This document shows positions 46,324 through 57,200 of a DNA stretch of 64,000 nucleotides, piece after piece. The position numbers were made by a program, and so were the translations under genes. Position 1 is the first letter of the stretch, and every line of letters begins with the position of its first letter. The stretch covers positions 1 through 64,000 of the forward strand of contig JARBJD010000204.1 of the NCBI GenBank assembly GCA_033064195.1. The letters are read 5' to 3'. This DNA comes from Blattamonas nauphoetae. Its lineage: Eukaryota; Preaxostyla; Oxymonadida. The notes under the pieces are model-generated. The model was given only the letters and a program-made list of their open reading frames with translations. It searched no databases and was not told the DNA's origin.

Positions 46324-47593
46324 ATGCTCCCAGATTATATGCAGGTCCGAAACATCTTCTCTCCATCCCGACTCTTCTTTTTTTGATCTTCATATTTATC
46401 ATCCTTGATATCTTCAGACTATCTCGACAGTCGACGACAAAGACGAGATCGTTTGTGTTGTGTTTTTTCTCATCATCATCCCTTTAACTAATATCTCCAT
46501 GATCCGTTTATCAGAATCATCCAACAATGGAGTCCGAATTGAACTATTTAAGCGATTCGCATGTCCATCCAAGAAACAAAATCAACTCATTCCAATGGTT
46601 GCACATTCACTCTCTCCTCACAACCCACGTCCAATCACAACCAAAAGAACAAAACAATGAAGTGCTCTCGCAGCTGCTTCAACGAATGATGACGATCTTG
46701 GACGAGTGCTTTGATTCACACACTCCAATTCCAAACAAACGTCTCCTCCACTCTTCTCTCTCCCAACTCGCCCAATATCCCTCCCTCGACCCCAAAATCA
46801 AACGGAAGATCATTCAATGTCTGGCATCGTTGGAAACAAATGAAGAAGGACCTTTTATTGTTGTTCCGAAGGAGCAGTTTGAATCGATGGAAGCAACGAT
46901 CACATCATTCTCCAATCTCCAACAGCAGCAGAACCAACTCCAAGCGAAGCTCAGCGAATCAGAAGGAATGATCTTCCAGCTTGAAAAGAGGAGTTCTTTG
47001 TGTGGTCCGACATCATCGTCGCGTTCCGTCCAGACCACTTCAGAGTGAGTGAATCAACTGTCACTCGAATCAATTCTGACTCTTGGGCTAGTTGCTTCAC
47101 AAAACCTGTCTCAAAAGGCGTACATCGTCTCTCCATCAAAAATACCGGAACGCAAGGAATCAGTGTGTTCGCCCTGTTCTTCATTCTTCTGGTTCTTCCA
47201 TTTCGTTCAGCAATTGGTGTGTGTGACGTTGCCGAGTATCCAACATTCTTGACGACGAATGTGAACAGTTCTCCAAACGCAGCGATGATGCTCAACTTCG
47301 ATGGATCTCTCTGCACGGCTGGGAAATACCTTGCTCAGAACACACCTCCACAGAACGGGCAAGAGTGGTCGGCGGAGGCTGATTTGGAGAAGAGGACACT
47401 CCACTTCTTCATTGACGGTATCCAACAGCCACACTTCTTCATCAACATTCCTGTCCCTCTCGTTTTCGCAATCGATACGTATTCGAAGAATGTTCCGATT
47501 GAGATCACATTTTGGGGAGGGGAGGATCAGTCGCATGTGACATTTGATCTGTCACTCCGACTTCCGGTTCTTAAGTCTTGCAACAAGGAATAA
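46324..47593 (+). pseudogene. Coiled-coil plus SPRY protein F2, one frameshift, MITE-derived tail
   Basis: Exon 1 is 46,324-46,344 (MLPDYMQ), exon 2 46,418-46,450 (TISTVDDKDEI) and exon 3 from 46,515 (NHPTMESELNYL). A fourth intron-like block of 48 nt (47,163-47,210, GTGTGTTC…GTTCAG) interrupts the SPRY domain without shifting frame; removing it restores GTQGI then TIGVCDV. The coiled coil and SPRY (TRINSDSWASCF … EWSAEADLEKRTLHFF … EITFWGGE) match F. One frameshift occurs near 46,995. The last 14 residues (LSLRLPVLKSCNKE) and the stop codon come from the MITE that begins at 47,549. Confidence 0.75.
47163..47210 (+). other. 48-nt intron inside the SPRY domain of F2
   Basis: GT…AG boundaries, pyrimidine-rich, length divisible by three. 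Translated it gives a hydrophobic run (FALFFILLVLPF) that has no place in a SPRY fold, whereas the spliced product reads naturally through TIGVCDVAEY. Confidence 0.75.
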
Positions 47594-47928
47594 AGGGTGC
47601 GATCAGACAACACATTTATTCAACTCCATTTCAGTTTTTCACTATTCAATAAAACTGCAGTTCTAAACTTCTCTAGTTGAATCAATGATTTGGTGATCGT
47701 TGTTCAGCTATCGTTGGTGAGAACAGCTCCTAGCGAACCCATAATTCACTCCGATCATCACAACATTCAGACCTCACAACAGCTTTCACTTCAAATAATG
47801 TCCCTTGTTTCTCCTATCTCATTTTTGTAACTTGTTTTCCTTCAACATTAATTTCAATTCGCAAAACACCGACGATCTAACCTTACATCAATTTGGCAAG
47901 ACCCAAGAACCGGAAGCAGGAGTGACAG
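47549..47928. mobile_element. 380-bp MITE, copy 1
   Basis: Inverted ends CTGTCACTCCGACTTCCGGT / matching complement at 47,900-47,928, flanked by AT on both sides. Its interior (for example the region with ATCGTTGGTGAG near 47,713) is homologous to 54,195-54,574, also exactly 380 bp. No coding capacity. It supplies the 3' end of F2. Confidence 0.82.
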
Positions 47929-48241
47929 ATGGAATTAGACATAATTTAGGATGAACCATATTCATACACCCCTTCTTTGCTCGTAAGTCGTTTCATCTCC
48001 GTCCTTTTTTCTTGATTCATGTCATTTTTCCTGAGAACGATCTAATTACTTTGATCCGAACCCTCATGAAATCTATTCCTCTCTGGAAACGGTATCTAGA
48101 CAGTTTAACTGATCTGAAGGACTGTCCACTTCACATTTTCTCCTCTGAGAAGATTATTTTGTTCGTACTGGTCGGAACTGTAATTTCCGAACCGTCAACA
48201 TCTTCACAGAAACCAAGTCTCTCGTCTTTTGATATATACAA
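47929..48241. other. Intergenic, nothing recognised
   Basis: AT-richer sequence between the MITE and the next gene. A short open stretch (from 48,012) may hold an upstream exon of that gene, but I found no convincing splice pair. Confidence 0.4.
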
Positions 48242-49500
48242 ATGCTGGCGAAAGAAGTGAAGAATGCGACAGACTACTATCACTCTCAGATCTTTCTTGA
48301 TCTGACTTCGGTTTCAGATCTGGACTGTTCCAGCAATCGCCTGATTACAATTTCAATCGATTCGCTCACCATCCCAGTGTGTTCGTGTTCTACTTCCCTT
48401 CAATTCTCTCTTAACATTGCCTTTTCTTTTCATTTATCTCCATTTGATTCATATTTTCTCAGAAAGCGTGTCGTGGATCGCTCATCATGATCGTCACCCG
48501 CAATTCTCAAGTTGTAGCAAGTCGCTCCACAAAAATATGGAACTTATCAGAAGTCCCTCATCCATCCTATGCGTTATTCACGATCTGTTTGTTCATCCTT
48601 TGTCCATTATCATCATCAGGCGTCAATGATTCAATTCTCTCTTCAACCGTCTCGTTGTATTTTGTTGTGATCTCATCAACATCCGTTTTAGAACCTTTTT
48701 TCACGTTTTCACACAATATTCCGTTCAATATTGTTGGAATTGGCCACATTCAACTCGATCAACTTGTCAAAGATTTTGATTCTCAACCATCGCTCTCTCA
48801 TCATCTACCTCTATTTCCACTCCCCTCCACGCATCCATCCATGGTCAATGGACAGATACCCGCACTTGAATCCGCATCTTGTGCGACACTCGACCTGACA
48901 ACATTCACATCATCAATCCTCCCAAGCCCTTCCAACCTCCCACAATCACTTGACGCGGTCGCTCCAGAGGAAGCTTTGTACACACTCTCCAAATCACAAG
49001 CAACACCTGTCTATTCTCGGCCTCTGATTGGTTCATCTCGAGTTCCCAAAATGCCTGATCTGGAAGCCCGAACGCCACAAGCAGATGTTGGATCAGAGTC
49101 AGACGAAGATGAAGCAGATGATGATTTCTTTCCTTCAAATGCCGCATCATTTATGGATGGGCCAATACCGGCTGATCAAGAATCCAAAGAAAACGACAAT
49201 GACAACACGGACCCAAATGAACATCCGATAAATTCAAGCGGAACACCGATCGAAGGGACACTGGAGGGAGCTCCAATTCATCTTCCTTCGTTCAAAGAGC
49301 CATCTTGCCGAACAATTGCTGTTTTCGTTCCACGGATCGTTTTCGTTCGTTTTATGGTGTTTGGAGTGGAAACTCCCGCAAAAGATGATATTTTTGTTGA
49401 AATCAAAACAAACGATGGGCTGAACCAGACAGCGGTGGCACGAGGGATTCAGACGGAAACGGGCACCTGGCGGTTTGTCCCAAACAAACGATTTTCTTGA
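48242..49500 (+). CDS. C2-like N-terminal part of a large low-complexity protein, gene H
   Basis: Exon 1 (48,242-48,376) reads IFLDLTSVSDLDCSSNRLIT and an 86-nt GT-AG intron (48,377-48,462) joins it to KACRGSLIMIVTRNSQVV. The spliced pattern resembles the beta-strands of a C2 domain (tentative). The following sequence is Ser/Pro-rich and acidic (DVGSESDEDEADDDFFPS). A second beta-rich stretch (IAVFVPRIVFVRFMVFGVE) closes the segment before TGA at 49,500. The start is unproven and may lie upstream. It is probably one gene with the next entry through an intron around 49,490-49,635. Confidence 0.6.
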
Positions 49501-49636
49501 AATTTTCCACTAATCTCGCTTATTTTGTTCCTTCTTCTCATTTTTCCTTCATCTTTTCTTTTATCTCTCTCTTAACCCTCCAAGTCCGATCTGCCAGACA
49601 CTCCTCGTTCAAACCGACGAACGCTCGGATTTCAGC

Positions 49637-52183
49637 GTGTCCGTCCACCAATCATCCACATCTTCCCCCTCCCACACTTCCTCCCACCATCCTCTCCTCT
49701 CATTTTCGGTTCGTTGTTCATCTATTCCTTCCAACGGAGTTCAATTGACACGATTCACAAATAATTCGTGTTCATTGCTCTGTGGATTCACTACCATCCC
49801 AACCGACACCCTAATTCCAAGCGGTACAGCCATCACATCAAATAACCAACTTTTCTTTTCTGGAGAGAGAAAGGAAGGAGAGAAGGAGAATGGGCATTCT
49901 GAAGGATCCCCACCTTCCCAACACACATCCTCCTTGTCACTCTCCGCCGCTCTCTTCTGTTCTCCAACACAACACTCCTCGCCTCCTCTCGACTCCCAAC
50001 CAACCACAAACCACAACACTCCTCTCCCATCCATCCTCGTTGTCCAACTCGGTCACCCACAATCAGGTCAAGACGCTCTCCACACTTTGTCCATCGACGA
50101 ATGGAGGATCCAAGATGAGCCACTTTCTGAGCTGACTCAAAACCCGAAAAATGATCAGCAAAATCTCGTCGTCTTCACGCCCCAACCGACGTCGGTGGTT
50201 TCGGTGGAGTTTCTGCATCCGTCGAGGTTCTGTTCACACTCCTTCACGGTTACTCTGCCATCCGAGACTTCGCAGATTTTGGAGCCAGCGCTCTCGTTCT
50301 TCACACTCTCGCCAATTCCACGAAGATCGGGGTTGGATGAGGAGCCGGACTCACGCACCACAGACGACACATCAACTGGCAAGACCACGCTCCCCACACT
50401 CGACAATTCACAATCCTCAATCACCCACCCAACCACAACGCCTTCACACGGATCCCCCACCACACTCCATTTCAACACCCTCTCCTCCTTCTCCATCAAC
50501 CTCGACCTCCCCGACTGGGAAGACATCGACGAGATTGTTGTTGGGGAGCCGTTCGATCTCCCAAAAGACGCGGAGGAAGGGTCAGCGTGGCCCACGAGCG
50601 ACACGCTTCTCCTCTCGAACGTCTCCAAATCACACAACATCGTCAAAACAAGGCCATTTCTGAACGAACGGAAGGACGAAGGACAATCGCAGGCTGAATG
50701 TGGAGAGATCCGAATTGAGAGAGTGTGTGTTGAGGTCGTCTCGCACCCGATTCTGAAATACTCCGAAACGACCTTCTCTCCACCACTGCCCTCTTTCTTC
50801 GTCGACGAGCAGTCTCGATTCTCTCAGACACTCGCTGAGGCCACCATTTGCGAGATGTCTGCTCCACACACCGTCAACAGGATGAACAAGGCTCTCTCAA
50901 AGATCATCTCTGACGCATCTTCTCCATCTTCTTCTGTAGATCACACACCGATCCCACAAATGAGAACCCATTTTCTTTCGCCGGTGAATTTCTCCGACAC
51001 AATTTCTCCGGAGACATCATCACGAAAGGAAGAATCAGACAATTCTCAATCTGATGTTCCTTTCTCATCCATCGAAAGCCAAATGCTCCAATCAATCGGT
51101 CAGTCCGAAATCCACATCACAACATCACCAGAACTGCACAATCGAGCCAGTCTCGTCGGTGCAAGCTTGTCTGCTCCGAATGCGCTTGTGTCGTCGACAG
51201 CGTTATCAACCGCGTTGTCCACGCCTGTACTCTTGAAGACAATCCCGTTCGATTCTGAAGAGGGCATGGAACAAACGAAGGAAGGCAGGATGAAAAAAGA
51301 GATTTCGGAGCTGAAATTGAAGCTGAAGGAGTCGGAACGAAGCGTCGCGTTTCTTTTGACGTTGATCGGCGAAGAAAAGGAGAAGATCTCACTCCAAACG
51401 GAACTTGCTCGGCTGAAAGACCAAATGGTCGTTCTTCAAACCGAAAATGATTCTCTGAAGAAGGTCATTCAAACAGGGCAGGTGGAAGGAGGAGAGGAGC
51501 TTCTGACACGATCGGAGGAGATGAATCAGTTGAGAAGACAGCTGGAACGTTCAGACGACGAAGTCACCAAACTCCGGATCGATAATCTCAAATTGAATGA
51601 TCGTCTCTCACGCAGGGAAATGAAACAGAAGCGCAGACAGATTGTTCCAACTGAACTACCAATTCCGGGTTTGCTCACACCGAAACTCCCATCGTCCAAC
51701 CCCATCTCGCCTTCAGCTTCTCCCATGAATCAGTTTTCACTCACAAAGACCCTCCCTCCACTTCTCACCACTCTCCCCACTCGCACACACGCACAGTCGG
51801 CACAAGCTGCAAACCCTGCAACGACTGGATTGGTCATCCCGCAGCATCTCCGCCCGTTATTCACGCCATCACAGAAATCGTCGCATACACCAACACACAC
51901 TCCGATCCCGCTATCACCAGCGAGGCAACAGCAGAAAATGAAAGCTTATGGTTCAACGACACCGAAGCAGCTTGCTTCTCTTGCAACGGCGTTCTCGCCC
52001 ACGTCTCCAGCAGTCAATCCTGAACCCAAGCGACCTCGACGGAATTCAAGGCAGATGATGCAGCTCCCAGCACTGAAATTGAAGAAAGGGGGGAGGGAGA
52101 GAAAGGGGAGTTTGAAAGGCCCGAATTCGAAACGGAAAGGGTCAGTCACCTCCAGGTCACATTCTGAAATGCGGCCCATTTGA
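49637..52183 (+). CDS. Low-complexity and coiled-coil C-terminal part of gene H (~848 aa)
   Basis: A long open frame beginning just after an acceptor-like ttcag (49,631-49,635), with no ATG at its beginning, which supports its being an exon. An early beta-rich stretch (VQLTRFTNNSCSLLCGFTTI) may complete the domain at the end of the preceding segment. The middle is Ser/Thr/Pro-rich. Residues ~550-680 form a coiled coil (KKEISELKLKLKESERSV … LERSDDEVTKLRIDNLKLND). The tail is basic (KKGGRERKGSLKGPNSKRKG). It ends at TGA. I do not recognise the protein; a cytoskeletal or scaffold role is only a guess. Confidence 0.65.
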   Translation: MSVHQSSTSSPSHTSSHHPLLSFSVRCSSIPSNGVQLTRFTNNSCSLLCGFTTIPTDTLIPSGTAITSNNQLFFSGERKEGEKENGHSEGSPPSQHTSSLSLSAALFCSPTQHSSPPLDSQPTTNHNTPLPSILVVQLGHPQSGQDALHTLSIDEWRIQDEPLSELTQNPKNDQQNLVVFTPQPTSVVSVEFLHPSRFCSHSFTVTLPSETSQILEPALSFFTLSPIPRRSGLDEEPDSRTTDDTSTGKTTLPTLDNSQSSITHPTTTPSHGSPTTLHFNTLSSFSINLDLPDWEDIDEIVVGEPFDLPKDAEEGSAWPTSDTLLLSNVSKSHNIVKTRPFLNERKDEGQSQAECGEIRIERVCVEVVSHPILKYSETTFSPPLPSFFVDEQSRFSQTLAEATICEMSAPHTVNRMNKALSKIISDASSPSSSVDHTPIPQMRTHFLSPVNFSDTISPETSSRKEESDNSQSDVPFSSIESQMLQSIGQSEIHITTSPELHNRASLVGASLSAPNALVSSTALSTALSTPVLLKTIPFDSEEGMEQTKEGRMKKEISELKLKLKESERSVAFLLTLIGEEKEKISLQTELARLKDQMVVLQTENDSLKKVIQTGQVEGGEELLTRSEEMNQLRRQLERSDDEVTKLRIDNLKLNDRLSRREMKQKRRQIVPTELPIPGLLTPKLPSSNPISPSASPMNQFSLTKTLPPLLTTLPTRTHAQSAQAANPATTGLVIPQHLRPLFTPSQKSSHTPTHTPIPLSPARQQQKMKAYGSTTPKQLASLATAFSPTSPAVNPEPKRPRRNSRQMMQLPALKLKKGGRERKGSLKGPNSKRKGSVTSRSHSEMRPI

Positions 52184-52375
52184 TTTTTTTCTTGTTTTGC
52201 CGTTTAGTCTCAACAGACAAATTATCACTGTTTATCATTTGTGTCATGACTTCTATCATTGTGTTTTCTGACATTTGCACTTCTATCAATTGCTTTTTGT
52301 CTATAGTTGTTTTTCAGAATGAGATCATGACCATTCGCTTGCACTTTTTTCTTTCTTTTCCATCATAACTCACTC

Positions 52376-53507
52376 ATGGGTTGTGGAGCTTCTCATGAGA
52401 GGCTTGACCTCACAAAGTTCACAACTTTGCAAGATGTTGTCTTTTGTTCGATAATATTGTCAGGTCCAAACGTGGTTGGTAAGAGAAGGCGTCGAATCTT
52501 CACAGGTCATTTTTGGGATTGATTATACACTCTCAAATGAAGACAAAGTGTTCATTTTCCTCTTTGTGAACTGATTCTCGATATGTCTCGCAGGGGAAGA
52601 AATCGTTTGGTGGTCTTCATCTTCACGACACAACTGTGAGGAATCCTTACATGGAGGCGATTGATATTCTTGGAAAGACGCTCGAGCCCTTCGATGGTGT
52701 CTTACATCAAATATCTTATTGTTTCAGATGATAATATGATCCCTGTGTTCTATTTTGGAGATGAAGAAACTCAGTGTGCTCTTTCCCTTCTTTTCAATGA
52801 TGATCAGAGATAAATTTGTGAAACCATTCTACGCAGATCATGTTTGTCATGGGTTTGGGAATGTACTTGAGCGATATATTGAAATCACGCCGACGCTGAA
52901 GTTGTCTGGCCCGACCGACTTTTCTCCTCTTATTCGGGAAGCGATGAAGATTTGTGATACAGAACAGGGTGTATGATTGTCGTTCTATCTCATATTTTGT
53001 GTTTTCTGTTGTGACGCATTTTCAGTATCACATTCTTGTGATCCTGACAGATGGGCAGTGTAATTACGAAAAGAAAACGATTGATGCAATCGTGGAAGCA
53101 TCAAATTATCCTCTCTGTATCACCTGTATCGGACTCGGTGATGGGCCATGGTATGCGATTGAATTCCGGCCAGGCTCACTTTCTGTTCATTCTTCTTGCG
53201 ATTGATGCCTACAGGGATAAAATGGAAACATTTGATGATCGAATCCCGAAACGACTCGTTGATAACGTCTGTTTCTCCCACTTTTCTCACATTCCTCACG
53301 AAAACCCATCAGTTCAACTTTGTCGATTATTTCTCCATCAAGCGAACCCAAACCCAGAATTTTGAAGCAGCCTTGGCCTATGCGACTCTAAATAAGATTC
53401 CATCACACTTTCGTGCTGTTCAAAATCATGGTCTCGAGAAGAATCTATCACCTCCGCAGAAGATGGATCAATTGGAATTTAAAATACCTGATATTAATCA
53501 GGAATGA
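52376..53507 (+). CDS. Copine/RGLG-type vWA-domain protein, eight exons
   Basis: Exons are 52,376-52,435, 52,464-52,547, 52,594-52,696, 52,728-52,773, 52,808-52,970, 53,026-53,150, 53,215-53,266 and 53,313-53,507. All junctions are GT-AG and all phases agree, giving 275 aa. The N-terminus MGCGAS is a myristoylation/palmitoylation signal, so membrane attachment is likely. The domain follows the copine pattern: VESSQVIFGIDYTLSNEDKG, NPYMEAIDILGKTLEPFD, IPVFYFGD, CHGFGNVLERY, LSGPTDFSPLI, YHILVILTDGQ, KTIDAIVEASNYPL and GLGDGPW. The DYTLS motif and TDG are the expected metal-site positions. There is no C2 or RING domain. It is a putative Ca-dependent or phospholipid-linked adaptor. Confidence 0.9.
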
Positions 53508-53944
53508 ATTCCAGTGTTCATGCCCTTTTCATTGCTCCGCAAACCAAGTCTTTTTTTATCTCTTGCCTGCACATGGAACGTCTAGCTTCAAGATGAATGA
53601 CGCTTTGGTATTCCTGCATGTGGCGAGACATAATTTCTTTCACTCTGCATGTCGAGTGTTCTTTTCAATGTTTTTGAAACTGCTGGATAGGAATTAGATG
53701 ACGAGCTTGTTGGTGCCATCGTGCTCAACTTGTGAGAGAAGTGATTGGAAGATCATTGGGATGCAAGAAGAATAAATGAAATCCAGTGATGTTTGGTAGA
53801 ATGCACTCACTCCAATGAATTTCCTGATACATTCAAGGCACTACAGCTCATGATGCTGTCTTGAAATTGATCGTCCCATTGCAGTGTTCTCACTTTGCAC
53901 TGGTCATCTATATTGTCCCTAAATCGAGTTGAAAAGAACATTAC
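53508..53944. other. Region with an antisense SPFLNW relic
   Basis: At ~53,695-53,830 the minus strand matches part of the 3' half of C1/C2 (ccaatgatcttccaatcact-type sequence). The match is short and broken. Otherwise nothing is recognised. Confidence 0.55.
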
Positions 53945-54033
53945 AATGACCTCATCAGAAAGTATCTCTCATTTTATCGTCATTTTCATGTAGCTGATCC
54001 AGAATACTCTCCATTCCTGAACTGGAATCCGAC

Positions 54034-54121
54034 GGGTAGGTCTAGGCTCAGATCTGAAAAAGTCTAGACGCAGATCTACAGATCGGTCTAGGCGCAGATC
54101 TGCAAGTCTACACGCAGATCT
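54034..54121 (+). repeat. E2 left terminal inverted repeat with four iterons
   Basis: Boxes TAGGCTCAGATC, TAGACGCAGATC, TAGGCGCAGATC and TACACGCAGATC from the tip inward. The outermost box has CT in place of CG, and so does the outermost box of the right end. Confidence 0.9.
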
Positions 54122-54194
54122 CATTTGTTTCGTTGATAGAACACCTTATTGAACTGATTAAGAAGAATAATTGATGTGAGATGATGAAATAATA

Positions 54195-54574
54195 CTGTCA
54201 CTCCGATTTCCGGTTCTTGGGTCTCGTTGACATGAGGTAAGGTTTGATCGTAACATTTTCATGAATTTAGTTTTATGCTAAAGGAGAACGAGTTTTGAAA
54301 ATTGGAGAGGAGAAATAACGTGCAGTATTTGGACTGGAATATGGTGTGAGGTGTGAACCGTGGAAGGATCGGAGTGAATTATGGTTACCCAATACACGAA
54401 ACTCACCAACGATAGCTCAATGACGATCACCATCACATTCACTCAATTAGAGAAGATATGTACCGTAGTCTTGTCCAATAGTTTAGAAATGAAATGGAAT
54501 AGAAGGACAGATTCGTCTGATCAAACCCTTAATTCCAGTTCTTAAGACCCAAGAACCGGAAGTCGGAGTGACAG
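54195..54574. mobile_element. 380-bp MITE, copy 2 (nested in E2)
   Basis: Inverted ends CTGTCACTCCGATTTCCGGT / complement at ~54,545-54,574, flanked by TA on each side. Homologous inside to 47,549-47,928, with the shared central block lying in opposite orientation relative to the window. The TA duplication suggests mobilisation by a Tc1/mariner-type transposase, but its ends differ from the 540-1,824 element. Confidence 0.85.
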
Positions 54575-54671
54575 TAGTTTAGGGTCAAAAGAAGAGAGGT
54601 ATTGATGAGACGGGATTCTGGTCGAGTTGAAGAATGGATCCTGGGTTGATCAAGTCTAATCAAGGACACAA

Positions 54672-57200
54672 CTAATAACTGCTCGACACGACATGGTGTT
54701 GTGACGAAATGTGGAGAGGCCATGCTGTGTGGAGCGGAGGAGTCCGTAATATTCGTCGCTTCAGTGGCATCGTTTCAAACACAGCATCCTTCACCTTTCT
54801 CGCGTCGCTCTCAGTGAAGAGCATCACATACGATCTGATCTCGTCGCCGATGTCATCCAAGGAGTGCGGTTGGTGCGAAGGGTCAATTGTTAAGTGGAAC
54901 TTCTCGATCGAGGCGAGTTTTGCAGCTGACTCGCTCCATCCCACCCAATCTGTCTGTGTGTCGGTCGTTGTGAGCCAGTCTTTGGAGAGAAGGCGCTCGA
55001 GTTCAGTTTTTTGGGAGAGGAGGGAAGAGGCCTCGGAGAAGAGGGTGTCGATACTGAAGGGAAGAAAGGAAAACAGAAAGGAGAATGATTGAGGAGATAA
55101 GGGCATGAAAGAACGAAGAGCAAAGACGATGAATGAGATAAGACACACACCACTGGTTGGATTCGTCGAGTGACTGGTTTGTTGCGGTCAGGTTGGCTTT
55201 GAGTGTGTCTCGCTCAGTCGTGAGCTGATCAATGTTCGTGTGGAGTGTCTCGATGGAATAGCTCTTCTCCTTGTTCATTTTAATTCACTCAACCACCTCC
55301 CTCTTCGTCTCCTCCAATCTCTCCTCCAGCCGCGTGTTGTTCTCCCGCGGCATCTCCATCTTCTTTCGCGTCTGCACCAAATTCTTTTCCAGCGTGCTTT
55401 TATCAGCGGGTGGCGAAGCTGAGAGAACTTGGAAGTCTGACATTGTTTCTGTCAGTCGATCGATCTCCCTTTTGAGACGAGTCGGTTCGGATTGTTCCTC
55501 TGCTGACACTGAACCCATCGTTCGCAGTTCTTTTTCAAATTTCGCTTTGTCGGCCGAGCGCTGTCGTTCTGTTTCGGCGAGCGTTGCTTTCAAGGAATCG
55601 ATCATTCGCAACAGATCTGCATTCGATGCTGAAGATGTGGATGGATCGACGAGGTGTTCTCGTTCCTGTTTCAGAGAAGAGTCGACGCAGCCATCCTTCT
55701 GTTTGTCCACTCCAATCTGCGGTTCGGCATCAGTGTCCAATTCATTCGGAGAGAGACGGTGCTCTTCGGATGTTGTTGGTGCTCCTGTGAACTGCCTCGT
55801 TGTGACATGTGCATCTGCATCTGAAGACAGCGTCGGCTGTGAGAGTCCTGTCAGATCAGCATGTGGCTCCTTCCCCTTCCCCTTCTCTCCTGTAGTGAGC
55901 TGTTCGGCTTCGGTCTCTCCACGAACGAGTCTTTCAAACGCGAGAAATTGTCGACTTGCTCGTCTCGCATGGAGTCGGCGATGATCGTGTTCGACAGGAC
56001 GAGGCCGTGCTTGTGCTTGTCAGTTGGAGAACAGGCGGGCTCAGCCTCTCCTCCCAAATCTCATGCGTTGTTTCTTCTGTTTCAATTCGCGTCTGGTCTT
56101 CCTCCGAAGTTGGTTCGTCCTCGTCCTCTCTTCTCCACTCGCTCTCACTTCAACTCGCGCTGTCTTTGTCTGTCGCGTGAGGGTTGTGATGAAAAGGCGC
56201 TGTGGTGATTTGACTCATCCGCTCTCGTGTCTTCTGCAATGTCCTCGTTCTTCTCTCTCGTCGTCCTTCACCTTCTCAAACTATTTCGCTGCTTCTCAGC
56301 TCGTTCGCCAGCCTCCTCACTGTCTGACCCTTCTTTCCGCGTGTGTTGGCGACTCCGACTGAATTTCTGCCGGTGCCACATTCATCGGATATGTCGGAAT
56401 CGACGAATAGAAACGCCAGTTGTGGACAGGATCCTGAGACCCTGTCTGCTCCATTAGAATGCGATGATCAGTCTCGCAATGCGGGAACCACACAATGTGT
56501 GGTTTAAGGGTGACTTAGTGAGAGTTGGAGGACATCCGAGACGAGTCACGCGATTTCTCGGGTGTTGTGCGAGGAGAGGCGGGTTGTCGAGATTTACGAG
56601 AGGAAAGTCGGGAAGTGGAAGAATTTGGTTTGTAGAAAGATGATTGGGTGAAGTGGGGGATGTCTTCTTGCGAGTATCGCGGTCTTGAGATTGGTTTTGA
56701 TTGATGTGTGGTTTCTGGCTGTTATTGGTTGGTATATGTGGGAGGCAGTGCGAAAGAACCAGAAAAATCTCGTTCGGTAAGCTGGTTGTTGCGAGACGAA
56801 GCATATTCTTCATTGAATGGCTGATTTTCCGATTGTTGCGGTGGACGATCATATGACTGGGAATTCTACGTGATACTGGCAGGAGATGATTGTTGTGGAA
56901 ACTGTGGGTTGATGGGCTGTTGCTGTTTGTTCACAAAACCCTCTCTGGTTGAGAGGGAGTCTGCCCTTTGTTTGGCATACCGCTGTGCCTGTAAACGGAC
57001 AGTGCTGTGCTCGTTCCGAGAAAGGAAGGGAGAAAAGTCCTTTTGTTGATCTGAGAAGGCGACAACAACTCGTCCAAAATCGACAAGCGGGTTCTGGACA
57101 TCGTTGATCTTGCCTTGTGGCTGTTCGTGTTTGTTTCAATTCTCAAGGGCTTTAACATGAGGATGGAGGGGATACGACATAACATCGTCTGAGAAGAGAG
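54672..57200 (-). pseudogene. Coiled-coil protein gene carried by E2, with stops
   Basis: Reading down the minus strand: a Gln/Ser/Pro-rich region (~57,150-56,400; RYAKQRADSLSTREGFVNKQ, NEEYASSRNNQLTERDFSG), then a coiled coil (55,740-55,285; MIDSLKATLAETERQRSADK, LKREIDRLTETMSDF) and 55,278-55,151, then a 97-nt GT-AG intron (55,054-55,150), then IDTLFSEASSLLSQKTELER … IGDEIRSYVMLFTESDARKV ending at 54,672. In-frame TAG and TAA codons (near 56,860, 56,720 and 56,510) and frame changes near 56,000-55,740 make it non-functional as it stands. The protein is not one I recognise. Confidence 0.6.

Noticed and set aside
52479-52505. Extra 27-nt intron in the copine-like gene
   Set aside because: GT-AG ends are present, but retaining it gives VREGVESSQVIFGIDYT, which matches the conserved copine core better than the spliced form.
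47549-54574. The 380-bp elements as a non-autonomous form of the 540-1,824 mariner
   Set aside because: Terminal sequences differ (CTGTCACTCC versus CAGGGTGTCC), so they need a different transposase source.
55271-55984. Plus-strand 237-aa Ser/Arg-rich protein
   Set aside because: It is antisense to the coiled-coil gene carried by E2, whose heptad pattern and intron favour the minus strand.
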